Origin: Bacteroidota bacterium
Lineage (GTDB): Bacteria > Bacteroidota > Bacteroidia > UBA4408
Direction of reading: 5' to 3'
DNA: 64,000 nucleotides
Assembly: GCA_016718805.1 (NCBI GenBank)
Contig: JADKCP010000002.1
Coordinates: 284,944 to 348,943 of the forward strand
In this document: one piece after another, positions 9,060 through 17,628 of the stretch
Position numbering within the stretch: the stretch's first letter is position 1
Layout: each line of letters starts with the position of its first letter
Notes under the pieces: model-generated
Databases searched by the model: none
Told to the model about the DNA's origin: nothing
What the model saw: only the letters and a program-made list of their open reading frames with translations
Program-made: the position numbers and the translations under genes

Positions 9060-9159
9060 ATAAAATATAAAAGTCGAATGCTAAATTTTTTTTGTGCAGC
9101 TACAATTTGATTCTATGATACAGTAAACTCGCCTACTCATTAAGTTTAAGAAAAATGGA

Positions 9160-9281
9160 AGTAGCTTGTTTATTGCGTTTCAATTAAGGCGCAACCGAAT
9201 CACGACTACTTGAAAACTAAACAAGACAGGAGTAAACGCAAACTTTAAAACATCCTTGTTGCAAACAAGGACGAGAAAGGG
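9160..9281. repeat. 122-bp direct repeat, copy A
   Basis: This copy aligns without gaps to 13241-13362 (copy B, same orientation) with about 12 mismatches in 122 bp, roughly 90% identity. Internal inverted segments: CTTGTTT (9165-9171) with AAACAAG (9219-9225); TTGCGTTT (9173-9180) with AAACGCAA (9234-9241), which cross in pseudoknot order; and a hairpin CCTTGTT/AACAAGG (9254-9270). No open reading frame of note. Together the copies bracket four accessory genes. The identity of the element is not known to me. Confidence 0.85.
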
Positions 9282-9304
9282 ATTTTTAGTTGCTACAAAA
9301 GCGT

Positions 9305-9829
9305 TCAATTTATTTCATAGTGCACATTTTGAAACCGCCCATTAGTAATATGTACTGTATCATTCACACTTAGTTCAACCAGCGAACACTTGAATTTTCC
9401 GCTCACAAAGTTGTTTATAGTATCTAATGCCGTAAAAATTAAATAGCCCGAATATCCATCATAATTTAAAGTAACACCATTATTTTGCTTTATCATTAAA
9501 GCACTTGCCTTGTCAAAAAAAATTGTGTCGTTTAAATTAATTTTTTTATGAATAGTTGAATCAATAAAACTCAGGGTAACAGAAGTAGTATCTGCTAAAT
9601 CAATTCCATTAATACCCATAAATTTACTATTGTTTAGGGAGTCGATATAATACATAGCAATTGAAGAATCGGTTTCAAATAAAATTCCATCAATTAAACA
9701 CAAAAATTTTTTTTGAGTACTTGTAACTGGATTTTCAGCAATAGGTGATTCCATTGGCTCAGTTTTATCTTTTTTGCACGAATTACTTACAATTGTAAGC
9801 AACAGTAGAAAATACAAATAATGTTTCAT
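9305..9829 (-). CDS. Hypothetical lipoprotein, last gene of the repeat-bracketed block
   Basis: This 174-aa protein has a lipoprotein signal (residues 1-17, Cys18 followed by KKDK). After a Pro/Ser-rich spacer comes a domain with pattern FLCLIDGILFETD, then repeated beta-strand-like segments. It resembles small Bacteroidota lipoproteins with a DUF6252-like beta fold, but I cannot assign a family with confidence. It starts 12 nt after the upstream gene ends and is presumably the last gene of the operon 12982-9305. Confidence 0.65.
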   Translation of the reverse strand: MKHYLYFLLLLTIVSNSCKKDKTEPMESPIAENPVTSTQKKFLCLIDGILFETDSSIAMYYIDSLNNSKFMGINGIDLADTTSVTLSFIDSTIHKKINLNDTIFFDKASALMIKQNNGVTLNYDGYSGYLIFTALDTINNFVSGKFKCSLVELSVNDTVHITNGRFQNVHYEIN

Positions 9830-9841
9830 CGTTGAAATAAA

Positions 9842-10405
9842 TTAATTTAAAATAATTGAATTAAAAAAGGCATTTCGTTGAGCAGTTAACTCGGTTTCTT
9901 TTCGCTTAAGGCCCATGAGCAAAAATGTATAAATATCATTTTCTTTACAATAAATTTTTGCAAATAAAATCATTTCCGGGTCATCGCCTTCAAAAAATGA
10001 AATACCTAATTCCATACATTTTATAGTTGTATCAGCAAGTTCAATTCTGTTGAAATAAATTTCATTTACACTATCAAACATATTTTCAAACATAATTTTA
10101 TGAATTAGAAGTATATCTGTGGTGGTATCATTTGATGGAACATACTCAGAATCTGATGGTGCTAAGCCGGCATTAATTTGCGAAAGCAAGGATGAATCAC
10201 TCATTACCAATTGCCCCACAAATACTGTTGAATCACTTGTTTCTGCACTATATAAAACCATTCCAAGCGTATCTAAATATTTTGTAGCAGCTATTGGCCA
10301 GTCAAATCCGAAACTTGGTACAGTGTGACGTACCTCAAATACAGATTGTGAGTACAATAAATGAAAATTTAGGAAACAGATAATAATTAGAAATTTTGCT
10401 TTCAT
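9842..10405 (-). CDS. Hypothetical secreted protein
   Basis: This 187-aa protein has a Sec signal peptide (residues 1-19, ending LLYSQ). The mature part is acidic, without Cys pairs or recognisable motifs, and contains VRHTVPSFGFDWP near its start. Its ATG lies 2 nt after the stop of the 676-aa T9SS gene, so the two are translationally coupled. No family recognised. Confidence 0.65.
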   Translation of the reverse strand: MKAKFLIIICFLNFHLLYSQSVFEVRHTVPSFGFDWPIAATKYLDTLGMVLYSAETSDSTVFVGQLVMSDSSLLSQINAGLAPSDSEYVPSNDTTTDILLIHKIMFENMFDSVNEIYFNRIELADTTIKCMELGISFFEGDDPEMILFAKIYCKENDIYTFLLMGLKRKETELTAQRNAFFNSIILN

Positions 10406-10407
10406 AC

Positions 10408-12438
10408 CTAATTGCTCTTAATTAACTTAAAAGTCTTGCTAACTCCATTTACTGTGAGCGTAACCAAATAAAAACCACGTTTTAAATCGCTTGTTGGAAA
10501 ACTAAGAAAAATATCCCTTTGATCAAGTGTAGCATCAAATAGTGTTCGTATCAACTTACCGTTCATTTCAGTTAATGTTGCATTTATTTTAGATTTAGTT
10601 TCAATCCCTATTCTTAAATTAAAATTATCATTAAACGGAACCGGAAATATTTCAGCATCAAATGCAACCGGGTTTATTTTGCCTTTACTGATGTCATTTT
10701 TAACACTGTTTACATTTTGCAAACTTTGGCGCTCAAATTCATCAGCATTGCCAATACAAGCTACATCGTCAATATGGGCATAAAATCTAGCGTTGGCATC
10801 AACTGTAAAGTTGGTAGTTAACTCAATGCTAGTTCCTGCACGGTATTCAACGTCGCCATTTAATGCAATGTGATTGTTGGCGGTAATTGTATTATGGCTA
10901 ATAATATCAGCAGGATCGCCTTGGCTCCCATAATAAACACCGGTAGGAAAATCTGAAATTACATGATGATTATACAAATCATCAAAGTAAAGTTTTTCGG
11001 GTTCGGAACGCGTTAAATAAAACAAATTAAACAAGAGCATATAATCTAAGCCATTATAATCTCCGGGAAAACCGGGATTGCACTTGCCTCTGCTTTCTGG
11101 ATGAATTATTAAACTATTTGTAGACCAATTGGTACTAGGATATAAAACAGAATTACAATTATCACTATAATTATATGGGCCAAAGCAAGGAGCTTCATCT
11201 AATAAATCGCGATAATAATCTTTTGAATGCATGTCGGGTATATTGTAAAGCAATTTGTTAAGAAGAGGGACTTGTATCATAGGAAACTTAAAAAACGAAC
11301 TTTTATAATTTCCACTATAGTGGTTTGATCTAATAACATAACTATAAGTACCATAATAATTACCTGGGCCATTCGCTGTCATTAAATTCATAAACTTCAA
11401 TCCATCAGAGAAGCGATAAAAGTACCATGGATGTTTAAATACCTCTAAATGAGCTGCAAGTGCAACATGCCATTGACTATCAACTATTTTTTTAAATAAT
11501 GTTGGATTATTATGCCCACAATCCTTCTTGACTGCTCCTGAAAATCCTGGAGCCATCAGCCAAGCATCGCCACCCCAATTAAGATGTATTTTATGGCCAT
11601 CGGGGTCTCTAATTATCCATTTAGCATATCCATTATCATCGGATTTTTTATGCATATAATCAATCAATCGAATCATAATTTCCTTGGCTGCTTCGGCAAA
11701 ATTTGTATTTGAATTATTATCAGAAAATCGCAAAGTATTATATGGGCTTGGCAATTCGGTTATATCTAAACTCGAAAATCGCTTTATAATAATATGCATT
11801 GCCAAGTATAAATGAATATTTTGATCCATACTTGTAAAATTTCCTTCATAGCTATCGTTTTTTCCTTGATGAGGAATAGATCCTGAACAATACTCACCAC
11901 TAGTTGTTATTTTGCTAATATTGGAATTTACACTTCTTGCATTTAATTTATTACAATTTGCAGTAGCTATCGAATTAGGTGACTGTGGTGTTCTGAAATC
12001 ACATCCCATGCAAACATCATCACGTATGTAGTATCCATCAAGTTTTGGCGACTTTCCATAATAACCTTCAGCATTCCTATCCACCCTGTTTATTGCATCA
12101 ATAGCATAAAATAACTCCAATTCAGTTTTCCACTTATCTTGACTATTTTTTTGAAGTAATTCGTATTCAAGTGCCAATACAATAATGTAGTAAGACAGAG
12201 CAATTGTTGCATCACTATTATGAACTTTTTGTGTACCAGGCACAAAGGTTGCATTGTTTCTTTCCTCAAAAGGCATTGATTCTCCATCGCCTTGGCCTAA
12301 ACCCATAACAAATTGCGTTTTTAACCTTTCACGATAATACCAGTATTTTAATATTCGTTGCTGTTCACTAGAAATTTGCGCAATGCCCGATTTTGGTATC
12401 AAAAAAATCAGTATCGAAATTAAAGTTTTAAATTTCAT
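10408..12438 (-). CDS. Large secreted protein with coathanger-type repeat and T9SS type A sorting domain, unknown function
   Basis: This 676-aa protein has a signal peptide (residues 1-20, SGIAQ). Residues 21-500 are an aromatic-rich, probably alpha-helical domain (AIDAINRVDRNAEGYY, HVALAAHLEVFKHPWYFY) that I do not recognise; an alpha/alpha-toroid hydrolase fold is a guess. Around 505-555 a segment of the style NGDVEYRAGTSIELTTNF matches the 3-coathanger-stack domain that often precedes T9SS tails in Bacteroidota. The last about 80 residues (IFPVPFNDNF..., GFYLVTL) are a T9SS type A sorting domain. It sits mid-operon, 34 nt after the upstream lipoprotein gene. Confidence 0.7.
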   Translation of the reverse strand: MKFKTLISILIFLIPKSGIAQISSEQQRILKYWYYRERLKTQFVMGLGQGDGESMPFEERNNATFVPGTQKVHNSDATIALSYYIIVLALEYELLQKNSQDKWKTELELFYAIDAINRVDRNAEGYYGKSPKLDGYYIRDDVCMGCDFRTPQSPNSIATANCNKLNARSVNSNISKITTSGEYCSGSIPHQGKNDSYEGNFTSMDQNIHLYLAMHIIIKRFSSLDITELPSPYNTLRFSDNNSNTNFAEAAKEIMIRLIDYMHKKSDDNGYAKWIIRDPDGHKIHLNWGGDAWLMAPGFSGAVKKDCGHNNPTLFKKIVDSQWHVALAAHLEVFKHPWYFYRFSDGLKFMNLMTANGPGNYYGTYSYVIRSNHYSGNYKSSFFKFPMIQVPLLNKLLYNIPDMHSKDYYRDLLDEAPCFGPYNYSDNCNSVLYPSTNWSTNSLIIHPESRGKCNPGFPGDYNGLDYMLLFNLFYLTRSEPEKLYFDDLYNHHVISDFPTGVYYGSQGDPADIISHNTITANNHIALNGDVEYRAGTSIELTTNFTVDANARFYAHIDDVACIGNADEFERQSLQNVNSVKNDISKGKINPVAFDAEIFPVPFNDNFNLRIGIETKSKINATLTEMNGKLIRTLFDATLDQRDIFLSFPTSDLKRGFYLVTLTVNGVSKTFKLIKSN

Positions 12439-12472
12439 CGTATTTTATGATAAATTCTGTTTTTACAAAAGT

Positions 12473-12982
12473 TTAACTATCTATAAAATGTACTTTTGTC
12501 AATAAGCCATTGTAAGTAGTTTCCAACCACAACTCATCTTTTGTCAGTTTCCTTATTCTAAATTTAACTGCTTCGCTCACCCAAAAAGGACCAAGCCTAT
12601 TATTAAGAATATAGCCACTTGGGTCATAGAAATCTATGTCAATTATTAAATCTTTTTTATTATTCGAAAACGACCAATTAAAAGACAAATCAGGTTTAAA
12701 AGAATTTGTTAAGGAATAATAACTAATAGTTGAAGCGTCTCTATCAGGTAAAAATCTCAAATCCCGAAATTTATATCCGCTATCGTTTTCAGCCATAAAA
12801 TACGAGGTTGAGTCTATGCCTCCTATTTCGAGATATTCCATGTACCAATATCTTTCTAATCTCTTTTCTTTCGACATTAGATTGATTAATGGCCCATCGG
12901 GATACTTTTTGCAGGAGCTATTAATTAAAAAAATGAAGGCAATAAAAGCTAAATAAATAATGGGTTTACTTTTTTTGTTCAT
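12473..12982 (-). CDS. Hypothetical lipoprotein, first intact gene of the repeat-bracketed operon
   Basis: This 169-aa protein has a lipoprotein signal (hydrophobic residues 9-22, Cys24 in SSCKKY). The mature part looks like a lipocalin-like Bacteroidota lipoprotein (RLERYWYMEYLEIGG followed by beta strands and KLTKDELWLE), a pattern common in DUF-type lipoproteins with a W near the start. No function assigned. Its start overlaps the end of the coiled-coil remnant frame (12966-13166) by 17 nt. Confidence 0.65.
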   Translation of the reverse strand: MNKKSKPIIYLAFIAFIFLINSSCKKYPDGPLINLMSKEKRLERYWYMEYLEIGGIDSTSYFMAENDSGYKFRDLRFLPDRDASTISYYSLTNSFKPDLSFNWSFSNNKKDLIIDIDFYDPSGYILNNRLGPFWVSEAVKFRIRKLTKDELWLETTYNGLLTKVHFIDS

Positions 12983-13166
12983 TCGTTTTTTTGTTTAATA
13001 CTAATTTCATTTTAGCATTTTCCTTTTCAAGTTCAATAACATGCAAGGTTAATTCTTCCAAGCTTTTTAATAATTTTACTTGCATTTCTAATATATCAAC
13101 TCCATTTTCTTTAACCTCACATTCAGAAGGAATAAGCGTAACAAAGTAAATCGCACCTCCAAATGC
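12966..13166 (-). pseudogene. Remnant of a coiled-coil C-terminal protein tail
   Basis: A 67-codon open frame bounded upstream by TAA reads AFGGAIYFVTLIPSECEV, then GVDILEMQVKLLKSLEEL, then HVIELEKENAKMKLVL. The heptad pattern is the trimeric coiled-coil tail typical of long Bacteroidota surface or tail-fibre-like proteins. The rest of the gene is missing. The first ATG in frame (13085) would give only 39 aa. It overlaps the start of the downstream lipoprotein and is next to repeat copy B, which suggests deletion of an older gene when the region was rearranged. Confidence 0.5.
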
Positions 13167-13240
13167 TTATCGGTTTATAGACATCAATCAAATTTAATAA
13201 GAAAGTTTAATTCCGGCAGGATGCCTTAAAATTAAAGCTC

Positions 13241-13362
13241 AGTTGCTTGTTTGTTGCGTTACAATTAAGGCGCAGCCGAATCACGACTACTTGAAAACTA
13301 AACAAGGCAGGAGTAAACGCAAATTTCAAAACATCCTTGTTACAAACGAAGACGAGTGAGGG
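13241..13362. repeat. 122-bp direct repeat, copy B
   Basis: This copy has the same orientation and length as copy A at 9160-9281. The crossing arms are mostly retained (CTTGTTT/AAACAAG and TTGCGTT/AACGCAA), while the third hairpin is degraded (AACGAAG instead of AACAAGG). A G/C-rich stretch (13361-13392) with AGGG...CCCT arms follows copy B only. Confidence 0.85.
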
Positions 13363-13437
13363 GGCGGAAGCAAGTGACGAAAGCCCTGCCCTAAAATAAT
13401 GCTCCTTAAAAAGTAAGAAGAAATCGGATTAAGAGAC

Positions 13438-13468
13438 TTGCCTGTTAATACTATTTTAGTTACTTTTG
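13438..13468 (+). promoter_or_regulatory. Promoter of rpsA
   Basis: TTG (13438-13440), a 20-nt spacer and TACTTTTG (13461-13468) match the Bacteroidota -33/-7 pattern. The predicted 5' leader is about 75 nt and begins with a CCTTTTTTAAAAGG palindrome. Confidence 0.7.
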
Positions 13469-13547
13469 CAGTCCTTTTTTAAAAGGGATAAAAATTTAGT
13501 ATTAACCTCTCTTGCTCCATAAAAAGCAAGATACAAAACAAAGTAAC

Positions 13548-15395
13548 ATGAGTGAACAAGAAGTAATCTCTAACGATGCACCTGCAAAGCCTTATGTAAA
13601 GGCAGATCCTTTAGAGAATTTCGATTGGAATGCAATCGGAAAAAAACAAGAAATGTATACAGAAGCTGAGCGTACCAAAATGGAAAACGCTTACAACGAT
13701 ACATTAAAATCAGTTTCAGCACACGAAGTATTAGATGGTACTGTTGTAGCTAAAACATCGAAAGATGTGGTTGTGAATATTGGATACAAATCGGATGGAA
13801 TTGTGCCTTTATCAGAATTGCGTTACAATCCGGATATTGCTATTGGCGACAAAATTGAAGTGTATATTGAAAGCCAAGAAGATAAAGGCGGTCAGCTTTT
13901 ATTATCGCATAAAAAAGCCCGTGCATTACGCTCTTGGGATCGCGTAAATTCAGCCCTTGAAAATCAGGAAATTATTAAGGGATATGTAAAATGCCGTACA
14001 AAAGGTGGTTTAATTGCCGATGTATTTGGTATTGAAGCGTTTTTACCGGGTTCACAAATTGATGTGAAACCAATTCGTGATTACGATGTGTATGTTGGAA
14101 AGACCATGGAATTTAAAGTGGTAAAAATCAACAAAGAATTTAAAAACGTAGTTGTTTCTCACAAAGCTTTAATTGAAGCTGAGTTAGAACAACAAAAAAT
14201 TGAAATTATCTCTAAATTAGAGAAAGGTCAGATTTTGGAAGGTATCGTTAAAAACATTACTACATACGGTGTGTTTATCGATTTAGGAGGTGTTGATGGA
14301 TTAATTCACATCACTGATTTATCTTGGGGCCGCATCAATCATCCAGAAGAAATTGTGAAATTGGATGAGAAAATTAATGTGGTTATCCTTGATTTTGATG
14401 ATAACAAAAAACGCATTGCTTTAGGCTTAAAACAATTAACTCCGCACCCTTGGGATAATTTGAGCGCCGACTTAAAGGTAGGTGATAAAATTAATGGTAA
14501 GGTAGTAGTTATTGCAGACTACGGTGCTTTTGTTGAAATTGCACAAGGTGTTGAAGGTTTAATTCACGTAAGCGAAATGAGCTGGAGTCAACATTTACGT
14601 ACTGCTCAAGATTTCTTAAAAGTAGGTGAAACTGTTGAAGCGGTTATTTTAACTTTAGATCGTGAAGAGCGTAAGATGTCTTTAGGTATTAAACAATTGA
14701 AACCGGATCCTTGGGCTGAAGTTGTTAGTAAATACCCAACCGGTTCTCAGCACACTGCAACGGTACGTAACTTTACTAATTTCGGAATATTCGTAGAATT
14801 GGAAGAAGGAGTTGACGGATTGGTTCACATCAGCGATTTAAGCTGGAGTAAAAAAATCAAGCATCCATCTGAATTCTGCAAAGTAGGCGATAAAATTGAA
14901 GTGAAGGTATTGGAAATGGATGGAGAAAATCGTCGTTTAAGTTTAGGACACAAACAATTGGAAGAAAATCCTTGGGAAGTGTTTGAAACTGTATTTACTT
15001 TAGATAGCATTCACAAAGGAACCGTTTTAAGCATTATGGACAAAGGTGCTTTAGTTGCACTTCCATACGGTGTTGAGGGCTTTGCTCCTACCCGTCACAT
15101 GGTTAAAGCAGATGGTACTTCGTTGAAGGTTGACGAAAGCGTTGATTTTAAAGTGTTGGAGTTTTCGAAAGACAACAAAAAAATCATTTTGAGTCATACT
15201 AAAGTAAACGAAGAAGTAGCAGCAGCTGATCGTGCAACTGAAGATGATGCAAAAAAATCGGCCGCTAAAGCTGAAAAAGCAAGTGTTAAAAAACTGAAAG
15301 ATAGTATTGAAAAATCTACCTTAGGTGATATCAGCGCATTGAGCGATTTGAAAGATCAAATGGACAATGCAGCTAAAAACAAAAGCGAAGAATAA
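13548..15395 (+). CDS. rpsA: 30S ribosomal protein S1
   Basis: S1 binds mRNA on the small ribosomal subunit and supports translation initiation, which matters in Bacteroidota where Shine-Dalgarno use is weak. This 615-aa protein has six S1 repeats, the third to fifth best conserved (GVFIDLGGVDGLIHITDLSW, GAFVEIAQGVEGLIHVSEMS, GIFVELEEGVDGLVHISDLS) and the outer ones more divergent. It has a Lys/Ala-rich C-terminal tail. The frame continues upstream to a TTG at 13512, but the ATG at 13548 (MSEQEV) is preferred. It has its own promoter and terminator. Confidence 0.96.
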   Translation: MSEQEVISNDAPAKPYVKADPLENFDWNAIGKKQEMYTEAERTKMENAYNDTLKSVSAHEVLDGTVVAKTSKDVVVNIGYKSDGIVPLSELRYNPDIAIGDKIEVYIESQEDKGGQLLLSHKKARALRSWDRVNSALENQEIIKGYVKCRTKGGLIADVFGIEAFLPGSQIDVKPIRDYDVYVGKTMEFKVVKINKEFKNVVVSHKALIEAELEQQKIEIISKLEKGQILEGIVKNITTYGVFIDLGGVDGLIHITDLSWGRINHPEEIVKLDEKINVVILDFDDNKKRIALGLKQLTPHPWDNLSADLKVGDKINGKVVVIADYGAFVEIAQGVEGLIHVSEMSWSQHLRTAQDFLKVGETVEAVILTLDREERKMSLGIKQLKPDPWAEVVSKYPTGSQHTATVRNFTNFGIFVELEEGVDGLVHISDLSWSKKIKHPSEFCKVGDKIEVKVLEMDGENRRLSLGHKQLEENPWEVFETVFTLDSIHKGTVLSIMDKGALVALPYGVEGFAPTRHMVKADGTSLKVDESVDFKVLEFSKDNKKIILSHTKVNEEVAAADRATEDDAKKSAAKAEKASVKKLKDSIEKSTLGDISALSDLKDQMDNAAKNKSEE

Positions 15396-15411
15396 GCTTT
15401 AATTAGTTTAC

Positions 15412-15448
15412 AAAAAAATCCTCCTAGTTTTCTAGGAGAATTTTTTTT
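15412..15448. terminator. Bidirectional rho-independent terminator between rpsA and lytR-type gene
   Basis: CTCCTAG (15421-15427) and CTAGGAG (15432-15438) form a 7-bp stem with a TTTT loop. Seven A residues precede it and eight T residues follow, so it can act on both convergent transcripts. Confidence 0.9.
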
Positions 15449-15450
15449 GC

Positions 15451-16194
15451 TCAAATACCAAGTACTTCCTTTAATTTTAGATAACCGTTGCGGCTCAAGG
15501 GAATTTTAGCGCCACTTTTAAGCAAGGCAATGTGGTTATTTTTTTCGAAAGGTTCGATGCGTGTAATTTGCGAAAGTTGCACTATATAAGAACGATGAAC
15601 CCGCAAAAAATCGCTAGATGACAGCACTTTTTCAAAGTAGTTCATGGTCTTCTTTTTTAGATGGTGTGCATCCTTGGTAAAAATCTTTACATAATCGTCG
15701 TAGGCTTCAATATAGTTTACTTCTTGTACTGGAATAATTTTAATGTTGCTTCCGTTCTTCACCACGATGCGGTGTTGTTCATCGGCATGATTAAAATTAG
15801 TGTCATTTAAATTTTGTACCTGAGCAGTGCTTGTGCTTTGTGTACGGCCACTCAACCATTTTTGCACCGCTTTCGAAAAACGTTCTTTGCTGAATGGTTT
15901 TAACAAATAATCAATTGCATGCGTTTCGAATGCTTTAATTGCATACTCATCAAAAGCCGTCGTGAAAATAACAGCCGGGGTATATTCGAGCAGTTCTAAC
16001 ATTTCAAAGCCATTGATTTTGGGCATTTGCACGTCCAAAAACAGTAGCTCCGGTTGATGTTGCTGTATAGCTTTTACTCCTTCAAAACCATTGTTGCATT
16101 CCTCCATCACTTCAATTTCGGGAAAGCCATGAAGGTATTCTTTAATAATGCTGCGTGCTAATGGTTCGTCATCAATGAGTATGGCTTTTATCAT
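15451..16194 (-). CDS. LytTR-family response regulator
   Basis: This 247-aa protein has a receiver domain (1-120) with phospho-acceptor Asp54 in LFLDVQMP and Lys99 in YLLKPF. A LytTR DNA-binding domain (about 140-247) has the family signature NYIEAYDDYVKIF and FLRVHRSYIV. It is the cognate regulator of the overlapping sensor kinase: the kinase stop and this start share ATGA (16191-16194). It is the last gene of a four-gene operon with LiaF-like and DUF4288 proteins, suggesting control of an envelope-related response. Confidence 0.9.
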   Translation of the reverse strand: MIKAILIDDEPLARSIIKEYLHGFPEIEVMEECNNGFEGVKAIQQHQPELLFLDVQMPKINGFEMLELLEYTPAVIFTTAFDEYAIKAFETHAIDYLLKPFSKERFSKAVQKWLSGRTQSTSTAQVQNLNDTNFNHADEQHRIVVKNGSNIKIIPVQEVNYIEAYDDYVKIFTKDAHHLKKKTMNYFEKVLSSSDFLRVHRSYIVQLSQITRIEPFEKNNHIALLKSGAKIPLSRNGYLKLKEVLGI

Positions 16195-17231
16195 GCTAGT
16201 TGTGGAATAATTAAGGTGGCTGTAAACGTATTTTCTTTTTGCTCCAGTTGCAACAAATCTTGCCTTGAATAAATTAATTGTAAACGGCGTTGTACTGAAT
16301 TTAAGCCAAATCCAAGTCCTGTTTTAGGACGGGAGGTGCTTGCGTCAAAAGGATTGCTGATTTGAATATGTAAACTTTTTCCTTCAGCTTTTGCAGTTAT
16401 GCCAATGGTAATATTTTCGATGGTATCGTACAAGCCAAATTTTATGGCATTTTCAACCAAAGGTTGCAATAATAGTGAAGGTAGTAATTTGGTTAAAGCT
16501 GCTTCATCACAGTTAATTTGGGTAGATAAGCGATGACCAAAACGAACTTTTTCAATTTCAAGGTAGAGTTGCAAATGCGCTAATTCATCAGACAATTGAA
16601 CCAATTGTTGTTCGTCTTTTTTGAGTGTTCCACGTAAAAAATCGGAAAGCTGTTGAATCATTTTTCGGGCTTCTTCCGGCTTAGATCCTGCCAATGCCGA
16701 AATTGAATTTAAACTATTAAACAAAAAATGAGGTTGAAGTTGCAAGCGTAATGCACTCAATTCAGCCTCTCTTACTAACTTTTCTGCTTCTTCTTTGCGT
16801 TGCGTATTTTCATATTGTTCCTTCATAAAGTAAAACAACCAACTGGTAACCGTCATCAATGCTATCATGAGCAAGGCTATCATGTAGCGCAAGGGCAAAG
16901 AGTTATCTAAAAATTGCAAGTAATTTAAATTCTGTTCAAATACTTTAGCCAATACAAACTGAAGCGCATAGATGTAGGCAAAACTGAGCGCAATTGCGTA
17001 AAGCAAACGCTGAATTCGATTGCCTGCTCCGGGATTATAAAAGCGGTAAGTATTTTCGGTAGCAATACCTATCAAGGCCAGCAATAAGTTGGAAATAGAC
17101 GCATCGGTAATGGCTATTTGCCAGCTAAGTCCTAAACGGTGCAAAACCAAGGTTTGTACAAAAATCCAAAACAGCCACCAGCCAAGATAGCCGGCAACTG
17201 CTTTGCGAAATGAGATGTAATTTCTTAACAA
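16191..17231 (-). CDS. LytS/YehU-type sensor histidine kinase
   Basis: This 346-aa protein has four hydrophobic segments within residues 12-135, then a short coiled coil. A His_kinase domain (PF06580 type) follows with phospho-acceptor His168 in LQPHFLFNSLNSIS and a HATPase region (LQPLVENAIKFGLY, later GLGFGLNSVQRRL). There is no separate extracellular sensor domain, so it senses through the membrane segments. It forms a two-component pair with the downstream LytTR regulator, coupled by a 4-nt overlap. Confidence 0.9.
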   Translation of the reverse strand: MLRNYISFRKAVAGYLGWWLFWIFVQTLVLHRLGLSWQIAITDASISNLLLALIGIATENTYRFYNPGAGNRIQRLLYAIALSFAYIYALQFVLAKVFEQNLNYLQFLDNSLPLRYMIALLMIALMTVTSWLFYFMKEQYENTQRKEEAEKLVREAELSALRLQLQPHFLFNSLNSISALAGSKPEEARKMIQQLSDFLRGTLKKDEQQLVQLSDELAHLQLYLEIEKVRFGHRLSTQINCDEAALTKLLPSLLLQPLVENAIKFGLYDTIENITIGITAKAEGKSLHIQISNPFDASTSRPKTGLGFGLNSVQRRLQLIYSRQDLLQLEQKENTFTATLIIPQLA

Positions 17232-17249
17232 AGAATTTAGTTTTAAGAA

Positions 17250-17597
17250 TTAAACGAAGAGTTGATGTTGTGTTTGCAACACCATAGCCTTGTGTTTTAC
17301 AAAGCTAATGTAAGCATTTGCTTCTTCGCTTTCGTGAGTAGACGAACAAATTTCTGCTCCGTCTTCCCAGTGTTTCAATGGGTGAATTTCAGACACATCA
17401 ATAAATTTCCAGCTCACCGAACTATTGTTTTTATTGAGAAAGTCAACTTCTTCATTTTTTCCAATGGAGCGTGCTTTAAAAAATGCTTCCTCGGTTGAAG
17501 CTGCTTTAATCATGCGTAATTGCTCATCAAATTGATTCGAATTTTTACCCTTTCCAATATCAATTTGGAAAACTATTTTAGTTAAGTACCAGTTCAT
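17250..17597 (-). CDS. DUF4288 domain protein
   Basis: This 115-aa soluble protein begins MNWYLTKIVFQIDIGKG and has FDEQLRMIKAASTEEAFFKA, the typical pattern of DUF4288. No catalytic residues are known for this family. It lies between the LiaF-like gene (31 nt upstream) and the histidine kinase gene (18 nt downstream) on the same strand, so it is likely an accessory part of the same signalling operon. The function is unknown. Confidence 0.75.
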   Translation of the reverse strand: MNWYLTKIVFQIDIGKGKNSNQFDEQLRMIKAASTEEAFFKARSIGKNEEVDFLNKNNSSVSWKFIDVSEIHPLKHWEDGAEICSSTHESEEANAYISFVKHKAMVLQTQHQLFV

Positions 17598-17628
17598 TTT
17601 TATAAATTGAAATGTTGAACCTATTTAT

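Noticed and set aside
9160..9281. Repeat as a CRISPR unit or tRNA-derived attachment site
   Set aside because: Only two long, diverged copies 4 kb apart with no spacers, and no tRNA gene or CCA/T-loop sequence in it.
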